The notes: a model not told the origin generated them from the sequence alone. 33,534 nucleotides of DNA from an uncultured Paenibacillaceae bacterium (GCA_913056365.1 CAJXLT010000023.1:1-33534); one strand, 5' to 3'. Shown: positions 10,501-16,982, counted from the first letter of the stretch. Numbers and translations: made by a program.

Positions 10501-11682
10501 CATCTGATCGGGAACCAATATTCGCTGTGCCTCTACCAGCAAATCGCCATTGTTGTAAGTGAGGTTGTCCACATATAGCTGTCCGGCAACTTCTACGGAC
10601 GAATCATTGTTGAGATGCAGATGCCCTTGCACCCACAGGTTCCCAAGCTCGCCATCTACAGATTCATGCACGACGATCGACAATCCCTGATTGGCGTTCA
10701 GTTGATTGCGGATAATGAGTGTGCCGAATACTTCGATGTTCAGCGGCTGGTTCGTATTGATGCCATCCACGATAACTACTGCCGGCTGATCGGCAGTGCC
10801 GAACTGTGTATCATTGTCCAGATTCAAGTGACCCGCGCGGATAACAGCCCCATCACTGCTGTTTACAATTTGTTGGTGAATGGCCGTTTCATTGCACCCG
10901 GAGCACGTAACCGCCATGCTGTCGTATGAGGTGATGACCGTCTCGACTTCTTGCACCTGTTCACTTATATAGAAAGCGATTTCTTCATCCAGCCCTGCAA
11001 CGGTCAACGAAGGCGGTGCGTTATGCGGATTGTTCATCTTGCCTGAGATGAGCACCTTATTGCCAATCGCTGTTCTCGCTTCAACCGGTTCGGCAATCGT
11101 TGGCGGCGTGATTACATCCGGATCAGGGGGCAGCCATTCAGCCGTTTTCGTAATATGTATATGTTGCAAGGCTGTCTGCTCATTGCCTGTTGCGCCTTGA
11201 TCCAACGTCAGCATGCCGTCGCTGACCAGTATATTGTTCGTCACGGTCGCTGTATGTCCCGCCGACAGTTGTTCCGCTTCGAAGTAAGACAGACCCTCGA
11301 CCCACACGGTATTCGTACTCTCGTATACGGCGTCGCCTACCGTTACTGCAACGTCATAGAAACCTGTATCAAGCTCCATCTCCCACACATCTTCTTGCCC
11401 AAACTTTACATAGGTCTGTAATTCGGGAACACCGTAAGTAGCTTCAGCAACTGTATGTGCTGTTCTATCGTTGTTCCACCCATAATTCCAGCCGTTTCGC
11501 ATTCCGAACAATTGTCCATAATCGGGCAGGGAACCGATCGGAACTACCGCTTCTTCCGGTTGGAAATTAATATGCCAGCTCGAACCCCCTTCTGCTTCTG
11601 CCCGGACATCCCCCCACAACGGGACTGCCAGTTGCAGTATGATCATGATGCTCAGAAGTGCAGCAATCTTTCTAACGCCCAT
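7564..11682 (-). CDS. Large secreted protein: malectin-like, PA14, eight fibronectin III modules, cohesin-like C-terminus
   Basis: 1372 residues. The ATG at 11682 is preceded by AAGGAGGAG. Signal peptide about 1-29. Residues ~35-180 resemble malectin-like modules of secreted Paenibacillus proteins (INFQP near 38, GQLFGMRNGWNYGWN, a YDVAVTVGDAVY strand). Residues ~200-475 form an Asn-rich region with repeating short strands (GHLHLNNDSSVEVAGQLYV), looking like a beta-solenoid or polymer-forming fold; this assignment is weak. Residues ~476-614 are a PA14 domain (GLLAEYFSEPDFTG, VRLWIDGQLLID, AELSWTSP). Eight fibronectin III modules of about 80 residues run from 617 to 1266. The last ~105 residues are cohesin-like (ITVTYNPDELEVLDLYGLT), related to the C-terminus of the downstream protein. 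It is the first gene of the operon, directly behind the cyclic-di-GMP-I riboswitch and its terminator. PA14 and malectin-like modules commonly bind carbohydrate, so a glycan-binding adhesin is the likely role (inference). Confidence 0.93.
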   Translation of the reverse strand: MGVRKIAALLSIMIILQLAVPLWGDVRAEAEGGSSWHINFQPEEAVVPIGSLPDYGQLFGMRNGWNYGWNNDRTAHTVAEATYGVPELQTYVKFGQEDVWEMELDTGFYDVAVTVGDAVYESTNTVWVEGLSYFEAEQLSAGHTATVTNNILVSDGMLTLDQGATGNEQTALQHIHITKTAEWLPPDPDVITPPTIAEPVEARTAIGNKVLISGKMNNPHNAPPSLTVAGLDEEIAFYISEQVQEVETVITSYDSMAVTCSGCNETAIHQQIVNSSDGAVIRAGHLNLDNDTQFGTADQPAVVIVDGINTNQPLNIEVFGTLIIRNQLNANQGLSIVVHESVDGELGNLWVQGHLHLNNDSSVEVAGQLYVDNLTYNNGDLLVEAQRILVPDQMHINTKVNMYAQEEMAVGKLVSNNEDALLKVRDGDLFVRDNININNQLAIETGGWFAVGGNMTANNRPSIMTGTEGGQGTLLKFKLYGLLAEYFSEPDFTGDRQIQIDQQIDLNKEPDLLDSTFTDDGYAVRWTGQIQPRYTETYTFHTATKGGVRLWIDGQLLIDSSEEKMEQNEGTISLLAGQRYDIQLEYSTEGSTRAELSWTSPSQAQEIVPYLRLHPFAVPAGLRASATESAITLNWNPVANAGSYDMEVDGQVMALGNHPIFVHDSLLPGTSHQYRVRAIHDDMVGEWSPLLTSWTLPDVPQGIELSSTKDRIRLEWEPVIGATGYEVEVDSAIVDNGDALFFEMNNLNPNVQKAFRVRAKNSSGVGQWSPIVVETTIVGVPGNLTGNPSDTSIDLQWDLVSGADSYDLEIDGTILEGLVERQYVHEDVQPNTTHTYRVRAKNDNGTGGWSDYLRVFTLPSVPTDLQAATSNTEIQLTWDAVDGAVAYDIEIDGEVIDNGLQTEYHHTNLSPNTEHVYRVRARNEEVEGAWSPQLVAITLAGVPSNLQTSVTSTSITLTWNSVIGAEGYDVEVDGTVVDNGLGTTYEHLELAPLSEHQYRVRAKTDAGVGAWSEFVTARTVLAQPSISVSEVSPSTITLSWDEVPGAQSYDLLADGELIHIGAVTVYTDEDLQPSSWHYYRVRARNGDVVGDWSESVTQTTRLGTPKITEIIAESRSIWLQWDEVVGAESYELDVDGQVMDVGESVTYLHQGLSSNSTHTYRVRAKNSEGVSAWSDWSTGVTKQTTPDTPTGITWEATTDAIMVSWNSVTGASSYEVEADGVIKSGITDTSYTLSGLRPNTMHVFRVRSVGSGGSSGWSELFRESTIPELKVNVGKDTSFHFVIVAPADPDATRRQITVTYNPDELEVLDLYGLTQQSELQTGTIEGSDFTIVRFEDGRITYHVDNADNKTIFNLIQFRAKTSEYTNITYTIE

Positions 11683-11740
11683 GAACTTGCTCCTCCTTTG
11701 TATGTGGTCAAATGGCTAACATAGCTTACACAGACAAGCC

Positions 11741-11778
11741 AAAAAACCCCTTGCCTAGTCTCAATAGACTGCAGGGGC
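11741..11778 (-). terminator. Intrinsic terminator, expression platform of the riboswitch
   Basis: Read on the minus strand, CCCCT-GC-AGTCT, loop ATTG, AGACT, bulge AG, GC-AAGGGG is followed directly by six T. It lies between the cyclic-di-GMP aptamer and the ribosome binding site of the PA14/fibronectin gene, about 60 bp before the start codon. This is the usual place for a transcription-terminating expression platform. Whether ligand turns the operon on or off cannot be read with certainty from the sequence. Confidence 0.85.
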
Positions 11779-11825
11779 CAGGAATACATAGATCGTCCTG
11801 TTCCGGGAGATCTAAGATGACTTGG

Positions 11826-11915
11826 ATTCTTGGCAACCAGGCAGTCATGGACATTTTCAGTCTTTAGACCCACGGCTTTGCGTCCTTTCCTTTCAGAAAG
11901 TTTGCCTTTCTAACA
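11826..11915 (-). promoter_or_regulatory. Cyclic di-GMP-I (GEMM-I) riboswitch aptamer
   Basis: The minus strand carries the hallmark conserved blocks of the GEMM-I aptamer in order: GGCAAAC (about 11906-11900), GGACGCAAAGCC, GGTCTAA, and CTGCCTGGTTGCC ending near 11831. A P2-type hairpin (CTTTCTGAAAGGAAAGG) lies between the first two blocks, and the last block provides the tetraloop-receptor-like 3' arm. The aptamer sits between a good promoter and an intrinsic terminator ahead of a three-gene operon of giant secreted fibronectin proteins. In known cases this class senses cyclic di-GMP and controls motility, adhesion and matrix genes; control of this operon is inferred from position. Confidence 0.93.
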
Positions 11916-11950
11916 AGACGAAATACCTACCAATCATTCGATATTCATAG

Positions 11951-11979
11951 ATTATATGGTATGAAAGAATCATATACAA
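11951..11979 (-). promoter_or_regulatory. SigA-type promoter for the riboswitch-controlled surface-protein operon
   Basis: On the minus strand TTGTAT (11979-11974), a 17-bp spacer, and a perfect TATAAT (11956-11951). Transcription would start near 11944, some 30 nt before the aptamer. The spacing and position fit the leader RNA well. Confidence 0.72.
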
Positions 11980-12080
11980 CAAATATTTTTACAATTATGT
12001 ATTATTCGACAAGGTTAAACATGGAGATTGCTTGTGACGCTTGGTTCTTGGTAGAGAAAATTTAAGGTGCAAACAGCGAC

Positions 12081-12113
12081 AAAAAAAACCGACAAACCCT
12101 TTGGAGTTCGTCG
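12081..12113 (-). terminator. Intrinsic terminator downstream of the copper-amine-oxidase-like-domain gene
   Basis: On the minus strand a 10-bp stem CGACGAACTC / GGGTTTGTCG (G-T pairs included) with loop CAAA is followed by eight T. It should stop transcripts coming from the gene at 12577-13479 before they reach the promoter of the surface-protein operon, insulating the two units. Confidence 0.8.
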
Positions 12114-12177
12114 ATCATGCTGCCCCTACTATTTATCCTAGAAATCTTTCATTCCGATTATCGGGGAAATTCCAACC

Positions 12178-12430
12178 GCTTCCCTGTTGTACATAAAATA
12201 ATGGGAGAATGGCTGCAAATGTGCAGGCTTGACGCATACAGAACGGACGTTTTTCCGAAATACCTGCGATTGTGCATCTTTGCATACGGGAAATCACCTG
12301 TTTAGGCGGTCTATGCTTCAAAAGGATGTATATGCGCAGGCACTCGCCACACCCGGGCACGTTTGGGCGAAAAAGCCTGCACAATCGCGTTCATTTCAAC
12401 ATGCTGGACAAGTTGCATGATAACATAGAC
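12178..12430. repeat. 253-bp direct repeat, left copy
   Basis: Nearly identical to 13526-13778 with a constant offset of 1348 bp, no indels and only a few substitutions near the right end. It begins GCTTCCCTGTTGTAC and ends ACATAGAC. Inside are GCGATTGTGCA and a partly inverted copy TGCACAATCGCG. No credible gene is seen in it. The two copies flank a single secreted-protein gene in the same orientation. Confidence 0.92.
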
Positions 12431-12576
12431 TGAATCGCACGAAATTTCCACACTGGTCTGCGTTTGCCGCTGGATGCTATCAAGCGACAGTAAACAAGAA
12501 TAGGTATGAGCCGTTACGTTGTACATCCCCAAATCAACTGGGACAAGTTTCCCCTGCCTGAAGTTTAGTCTAATGA

Positions 12577-13479
12577 TTATCGGGGGATCTCCTGTATAAT
12601 ATCGGAATAAACTTCGATCGGGCTCGTGAAGGTCTGGGGCTCTCTGTCTGTATCATTTGCGTAATAGCCCGTCACAGTGTTGTTGTCTTCTTTATTAAAA
12701 AACACAAGATTATTCTTATTCTGGTAATCAAAAAAGATCTGCACATCGGGGTCATCTATATGACCGGCTGTGTGCGAGAAGCCTGATCTTGCACCGCTGA
12801 CGTATTGCGCAATGAGTACAGCCTTTCCCTCTTTGATTCTTACGATGGAATGGGTGTAAGCATCGTTGTACAAGTACAAGTCCGCTTTTCCTTTCAGGAA
12901 TCTGTATCGATCATACGGTCTCTTGGGAAAGCCAAGCGTGTCGAAATCGGACGTGATCGGCAGTGAAATTGCTGCTTGGCGTGCTGCTTGCACATTCGAT
13001 TGCGTGAGTGTGCTTGTATCCATTTCATAGTTTTCTGAGGTGATAAATACGATTTTACGAATGGTTTCGTATTGAACGTGATAGCCGAATGACTCTGAAA
13101 TAAATCGCATTGGAACCAGTATGCGCCCGTGTATATTTTGAGCTGGAACTGTCATGTTCACTTCATGCCCATTTAGATAAGCTGCCGCACTATCTTGCTT
13201 CATGATTAAAACATCGCCCTGCTGATTTTCAATGGTAGCCGATTTAGAGGAAGGGTCCCACTGATAAGACAGTCCTAATGATGCAAGTGTTCGGATCGGG
13301 ATCAAAAGGCTACTTTCGTATAATGTGGGGTAGACATCCATTCGGACAAATGAACCGTTCACATTGACTTCGACTTGAGTTGCATTGTCTTCTGTATTCG
13401 CATTGGCCGAAACTATCGATGAACTGATTAAACTTGCTACTACTAATGAAAATACTATGAATAGGGATTTGCTTCTCAT
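12577..13479 (-). CDS. Secreted protein with copper-amine-oxidase N-terminal-like domain
   Basis: 300 residues from the ATG at 13479, chosen because AAAGGTGG lies 8 nt upstream and a good signal peptide (MRSKSLFIVFSLVVASLISS, cleavage near SANA) begins there. An in-frame ATG at 13566 would start inside the flanking repeat and lacks a ribosome binding site. Residues ~35-150 match the copper amine oxidase N-terminal-like (stalk) domain: PTLYESSLLIPIRTLASLG, then NIHGRILVPMRFISESFG. This small domain is very common in secreted Paenibacillus proteins and does not by itself imply oxidase activity; no oxidase catalytic domain is present. The remaining ~150 residues have no family I recognise. The gene is flanked by 253-bp direct repeats and probably ends at the terminator at 12081-12113. 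Function is unknown. Confidence 0.9.
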   Translation of the reverse strand: MRSKSLFIVFSLVVASLISSSIVSANANTEDNATQVEVNVNGSFVRMDVYPTLYESSLLIPIRTLASLGLSYQWDPSSKSATIENQQGDVLIMKQDSAAAYLNGHEVNMTVPAQNIHGRILVPMRFISESFGYHVQYETIRKIVFITSENYEMDTSTLTQSNVQAARQAAISLPITSDFDTLGFPKRPYDRYRFLKGKADLYLYNDAYTHSIVRIKEGKAVLIAQYVSGARSGFSHTAGHIDDPDVQIFFDYQNKNNLVFFNKEDNNTVTGYYANDTDREPQTFTSPIEVYSDIIQEIPR

Positions 13480-13525
13480 TATTACAACCACCTTTCCAAC
13501 TATATGCATAAATAATACTATTACT

Positions 13526-13778
13526 GCTTCCCTGTTGTACATAAAATAATGGGAGAATGGCTGCAAATGTGCAGGCTTGACGCATACAGAACGGACGTTT
13601 TTCCGAAATACCTGCGATTGTGCATCTTTGCATACGGGAAATCACCTGTTTAGGCGGTCTATGCTTCAAAAGGATGTATATGCGCAGGCACTCGCCACAC
13701 CCGGGCACGTTTGGGCGAAAAAGCCTGCACAATCGCGTTTATTTCGTCATGCTGGACAAGTTGCATGATAACATAGAC
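13526..13778. repeat. 253-bp direct repeat, right copy
   Basis: Second copy of 12178-12430, lying 46 bp upstream of the start codon of the gene between the copies. Its left end therefore overlaps the probable promoter region of that gene. Further right (13787-13850) are looser relatives of one internal segment, around GAATCGCAGG and CTGCAGAATCGCAGG, which suggests a composite of a short repeated motif. Confidence 0.92.
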
Positions 13779-13872
13779 GAGAATCGCAGGAATCCCAACT
13801 TCAGGGTGGCGGAAAAGTCTGCAGAATCGCAGGTTTTTCGTGCTGGGCCATGGTTCACACTGGTCCATGGTC

Positions 13873-13936
13873 CGTGCTGAGCCGTGTCCGTGCTGACTCG
13901 TGTCTGTGCTGGCTGTATTCATGCTGGTCTGCGCCG
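13873..13936. repeat. Degenerate 16-bp tandem repeat, four units
   Basis: Units start at 13873, 13889, 13905 and 13921 with a strict 16-bp period, around CGTGCTGANNCGTGTC in the first two and TGTGCTGG / ATGCTGGT in the last two. The stretch is non-coding and lies just beyond the right-hand 253-bp repeat. It is preceded by CCATGG repeated 21 bp apart. Confidence 0.65.
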
Positions 13937-13957
13937 ACGTCTATTAGTCTACATTGT

Positions 13958-13998
13958 AAAAAAAGGCGCCCGAACCCCTTAACGGGAACGGACACCTT
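13958..13998 (-). terminator. Intrinsic terminator of the AA10 monooxygenase gene
   Basis: Minus-strand RNA forms AAGGUGUCCG with CGGGCGCCUU (two G-U pairs), then a UU/UU internal loop, then CCC with GGG. A run of seven T completes it. It is about 80 bp after the monooxygenase stop codon. Confidence 0.85.
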
Positions 13999-14080
13999 CT
14001 TGGGATTGGCTATATTAGCGGGTACTTGACACATTGATCCTTCGATTCGTTCACAGGATACGCAGCAAGTGATCTTTCGG

Positions 14081-15133
14081 TTAGTTCACGAGCTGCCAAG
14101 GGCCCCATTGATCGGCGCCTGGAACTTGACCTTGTGTCCACCATTGGGCAGTCCACAACTGACCATCATAGGACACGATCTCACCGCCGGTATATATTTG
14201 GGTGGAGCTCCATGCCGGGTATTCGCCTGGGTCTCCTGGATCACCTGGATCGCCGGGGTCACCGGGGTCTCCTGGGTCACCCGGATCGCCGGGGTCACCC
14301 GGATCGCCCGGATCGCCTTCATCTACTAGCTCCCATGCTCCCCATTGACCGGTTGTCCCCGGCTCTTGGTTTTGCGTATACCATCTTGCTCTCCACAATT
14401 GACCGTTGTGCAGCACGATATCCCCTTCGGTATAAGCACGAACCGGATTCCACTCCATGATGTCACCGAAGCGGTTCGGGTCGCCCGGGAATCCCGGAGC
14501 CGGATTAGTCGGCTCATTCGGATTGATGCTCAGGTTCACGTCGATCGCCTGATAGAAGGCATTCAGTGTATCGGCAATATCCCATACGGCTAGGATGACA
14601 TGGTAGCCTTGACGGTCGTTCGGAATGAAGCAGTCGTTGTACACATCGTTAGGCGGAATGGCGCCATGATCGATGTAGCGGCAGAACAGCTCTAGATCGT
14701 CCCGTGTCAGTGGTGAATTCGGATCCCAGCCCGGCTTGGTAATGTAGTAGTCCCAAGTGTTCGTGCTGTGATTCGCATGAATTTGCCAGTGGAACGTATG
14801 CGCTCCGCCTTGCATGTTCACCTTGGACCAACGGTTCGCGGTCTGATCATCGAGATCAGGGAATACGGTCGCCCCTGCAAGCTGCCCATCCGGCACGCCA
14901 ATCTCAGGGAAGTCACCGCGTCCTTCGACGCTCTGCGGCTCCCAGCGAACAGGACCGCAGTCTGTGTTCACCCCTTGCGCACATAGATGCGCACGGCTGT
15001 CTGTGACGAATCCATGGGCAGATGCCTTGTCAGCAAGCAGGACGAAGTACACAAGTGCGAGCAAGATGACACCAGCTGTCACGACGGCCAGCTTCGTGAA
15101 TGAGAATCGATTGTTTAACGCTTGCGTGTTCAT
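14081..15133 (-). CDS. AA10 lytic polysaccharide monooxygenase with two CBM5/12 chitin-binding modules
   Basis: 350 residues; ATG at 15133 with AAAGGAGGA upstream. A 39-residue signal peptide ends ASA and exposes His40, which in this family becomes the N-terminal half of the copper-binding histidine brace. The second brace residue should be His122 in HANHSTNTWDYYITKPGWD, and DIADTLNAFYQAIDV supplies the axial Phe193. This copper enzyme family cleaves crystalline chitin or cellulose oxidatively; the similarity to CBP21-type sequences favours chitin (inference). Residues ~224-272 and ~304-349 are CBM5/12-type modules (YTEGDIVLHNGQLWRARW; YTGGEIVSYDGQLWTAQW). They are joined by ten Gly-Asp-Pro triplets. 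The gene stands alone, with a terminator at 13958-13998. A cre-like palindrome about 395 bp upstream may reflect catabolite control. Confidence 0.95.
   Translation of the reverse strand: MNTQALNNRFSFTKLAVVTAGVILLALVYFVLLADKASAHGFVTDSRAHLCAQGVNTDCGPVRWEPQSVEGRGDFPEIGVPDGQLAGATVFPDLDDQTANRWSKVNMQGGAHTFHWQIHANHSTNTWDYYITKPGWDPNSPLTRDDLELFCRYIDHGAIPPNDVYNDCFIPNDRQGYHVILAVWDIADTLNAFYQAIDVNLSINPNEPTNPAPGFPGDPNRFGDIMEWNPVRAYTEGDIVLHNGQLWRARWYTQNQEPGTTGQWGAWELVDEGDPGDPGDPGDPGDPGDPGDPGDPGDPGDPGEYPAWSSTQIYTGGEIVSYDGQLWTAQWWTQGQVPGADQWGPWQLVN
14225..14317 (-). repeat. 9-bp-based tandem repeat coding for a (Gly-Asp-Pro)10 linker
   Basis: The DNA is a run of near-identical GGCGATCCG/GGTGACCCC-type units coding for ten consecutive GDP triplets in the monooxygenase. 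The regular Gly-X-Pro pattern is collagen-like. Such tracts can change length by slippage. Confidence 0.9.
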
Positions 15134-15493
15134 TTCATTTTCCTCCTTTTACAATAAAATTGATTCGCGCATGATGAAATAGACTCCACTGTAACGACCC
15201 TAACGGACGGTAACCTAGATGGAGACGATTATCACTCCCTTCGTAACCAAGCCTGCAATGGCAAGGACGCTAGACAGACAATTACCATTACGGTCACCCA
15301 ACCATCTTCATCGCTGCCTTGCTTCTGCTCCCCATCCATTGCGCCATGGCTTGCTGCCATGAGCTTCGGTTATTCCTCTATCGGCAAATCCCGAATAGCG
15401 GCTGCTTGCTGCCGGAAGCTTGGGAGGGTGTGCTTCGCAGTATGCAGCATCTGTTCGTATTCAGGATCAGGATAGCTTCGCAGTGCACTGCCA

Positions 15494-15507
15494 TACACGT
15501 ACGTGTA
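15494..15507. promoter_or_regulatory. Perfect 14-bp palindrome TACACGTACGTGTA
   Basis: Exact self-complementary sequence, 20 bp from a second perfect palindrome. Possible operator; no regulator is identified. Confidence 0.4.
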
Positions 15508-15527
15508 CAAGTCGGAATCGGACATTT

Positions 15528-15541
15528 AGAAAGCGCTTTCT
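15528..15541. promoter_or_regulatory. cre-like palindrome AGAAAGCGCTTTCT
   Basis: A perfect palindrome with the AAAGCGCTTT core of strong CcpA (cre) sites; it differs from TGAAAGCGCTTTCA only in the outermost base of each arm. It lies about 395 bp upstream of the monooxygenase start and 315 bp before the LytTR-like gene. Carbon catabolite control of a chitin-degrading gene would make sense, but the distance is long. Confidence 0.45.
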
Positions 15542-15856
15542 TTATTTTGGACATAAGCTACACTTCCTCACAAATCACACCATCCGTACATTCATCCTAG
15601 CGCTATGCTCCGCTCGCTTCCGCCTCCGACAACCCTTGCTGCGACTAGTCTGACGCAAGTTGACTTATGTTCATCCTAGCATACTGTGCGCGAGCGCTTC
15701 TAGTGGAAAAACGTGTGGGGAAAGTTAAGATTTTTTAGATAACTAGAGGTGCCATTCCCATATAATGTGTGATATTATGAAGATACGTAGAACAGCATGA
15801 TAGAGTCAGCCTTACTTATGCTCACTACATCATTCTAATAGGAAAGGGTGATTACC

Positions 15857-16270
15857 GTGCCGGAACAATTTACAGAAAAGGAGATGAATCATGTCCGCAT
15901 TCCAGTCATGCTGCGAGATTCCTCAAACGGGGGGAACGGGCAGTTCCACTTGTTGCGACTGGATCAAATATGCAGTGTATCGACCGATGGCCGCACGCTT
16001 CTGTTCGAGACGGGGGAAGCTACGTATCATATGATCTCCACCTTGGATCAGGTGGGACAATTTCTGATGCCGCTGCTCGATCTCGAAAAGGTCGATCGGG
16101 TCAATTACATTCAACCTAGCAAGGTCACGTATTATGATTCTGCGTACCGCAAGGTTTATTTCGATCGCCATGTATCTGCCAAGTCTAGATATGCCACCAT
16201 TGCCCAACGCTACATGGAACTGGTCCACAATATGGTTGGCAAGGATAAGGATCTTGCTGAATCCCCTTAA
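15857..16270 (+). CDS. Small LytTR-like DNA-binding domain protein
   Basis: 137 residues from the GTG at 15857, which has GGAAAGGG 8 nt upstream; a GTG at 15848 is also in frame but overlaps that site. Residues ~25-120 resemble a stand-alone LytTR domain: LLRLDQICSVSTDGRTLLFE, a HMISTLDQVGQFL helix, then VDRVNYIQPSKVTYYDS and the strand KVYFD. There is no receiver domain, so it is not a standard two-component regulator. LytTR domains bind DNA directly; the target here is unknown. The next gene starts 49 bp downstream on the same strand, so the two are probably cotranscribed. The match is by pattern, with several deviations, so a divergent or repurposed domain is possible. Confidence 0.75.
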   Translation: MPEQFTEKEMNHVRIPVMLRDSSNGGNGQFHLLRLDQICSVSTDGRTLLFETGEATYHMISTLDQVGQFLMPLLDLEKVDRVNYIQPSKVTYYDSAYRKVYFDRHVSAKSRYATIAQRYMELVHNMVGKDKDLAESP

Positions 16271-16319
16271 TCGGGGCTGTGAATGATTGTACGCTTACTA
16301 CTGTCTGGAGGGACTATTG

Positions 16320-16982
16320 ATGCTGTTGAATTTCAGGAAAGAGTTCAGGGAATTGCTGAACATTCGACCAGGTGACCGGGTCACCTATAAGGTTGAAGGG
16401 GAACATATTATGGCTATGAAGAGTGAGAGTGGCTACAAGGTGAATGCTACGGGACAAGCGAATATTCCCAGGCATGTCGTCCATGCCGCTAATCTGCAAG
16501 AGAATGAAGTGTTGATCATTGATCGGGTGGAGGAGGATGTCGCTTATTTGGCCACACGAGACAGACGCCACCGGCAGCCGCCAAGACTGAAGGGTCAGCC
16601 GCTGAAGCCTGCAACCCTGCTCAAGCTTGCGAGGAAGGGCGAGTCGACGGTAGATAAGTATGTGCGCACCCTGCAATCTTACGGCTTCGCTAATGTACGC
16701 AAGAATATGTTCACCCATGATATTGCGCGGATGCTCAGAGGTGTCGCGGAATTGTTGGAAGACAAGGAGAACGAGAAGCTGTTCATCCGGTTGTCCTTAA
16801 GAGATCCGGAAATTTACGATTATGATTATAATGAACGCGAGTACAAGGTGATCCTGCGGAAGGATGACAACAATCACGAGATCACGTATGAGACGACAGC
16901 AGACCTGCAGGATGTGGCCGCCGAGGTGGAAGCCAATTATCCCAGTTATGACGTCGTCTACATAATGCCTACCATGGAATAA
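16320..16982 (+). CDS. Hypothetical protein with AbrB/SpoVT-like N-terminal region
   Basis: 220 residues from the ATG at 16320, chosen because GGAGGG lies 7 nt upstream; an in-frame ATG at 16287 has no ribosome binding site. Residues ~1-80 contain LLNIRPGDRVTYKVEGEHI, which resembles the swapped-hairpin AbrB/MazE fold, and then a similar stretch VVHAANLQENEVLIIDRVEE. The middle (~95-165) is basic and may be helical (LKPATLLKLARKGESTVDKY). The last 60 residues are acidic (DYDYNEREYKVIL). I do not recognise a named family for the whole protein. It follows the LytTR-like gene by 49 bp and converges on the GNAT-like gene at 17022 with 39 bp between stop codons. A regulatory role is inference only. 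Confidence 0.8.
   Translation: MLLNFRKEFRELLNIRPGDRVTYKVEGEHIMAMKSESGYKVNATGQANIPRHVVHAANLQENEVLIIDRVEEDVAYLATRDRRHRQPPRLKGQPLKPATLLKLARKGESTVDKYVRTLQSYGFANVRKNMFTHDIARMLRGVAELLEDKENEKLFIRLSLRDPEIYDYDYNEREYKVILRKDDNNHEITYETTADLQDVAAEVEANYPSYDVVYIMPTME

Larger units (their letters stand above)
15134..15856. other. 723-bp intergenic region between divergent genes
   Basis: No credible gene is seen. It contains two perfect 14-bp palindromes (15494-15507 and 15528-15541) and a TATAAT at 15761 without a matching -35 box. TAACGG- and TTACGGTCA-type half sites near 15186-15300 resemble halves of the palindromes at 21496-21679. The leaders of the monooxygenase gene (minus) and the LytTR-like gene (plus) must both lie here. 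Confidence 0.6.

Noticed and set aside
12577-13479. Active copper amine oxidase
   Set aside because: Only the small stalk-like domain is present; there is no catalytic domain with the topaquinone-forming Tyr.
13480-13566. In-frame upstream ATG for the gene at 12577-13479
   Set aside because: It falls inside the 253-bp repeat, lacks a ribosome binding site, and would add 29 residues before a perfect signal peptide.
15734-15766. Promoter with TATAAT at 15761 for the LytTR-like gene
   Set aside because: The -10 box is perfect but no -35 box is found at 16-18 bp, so I do not list it as a promoter.
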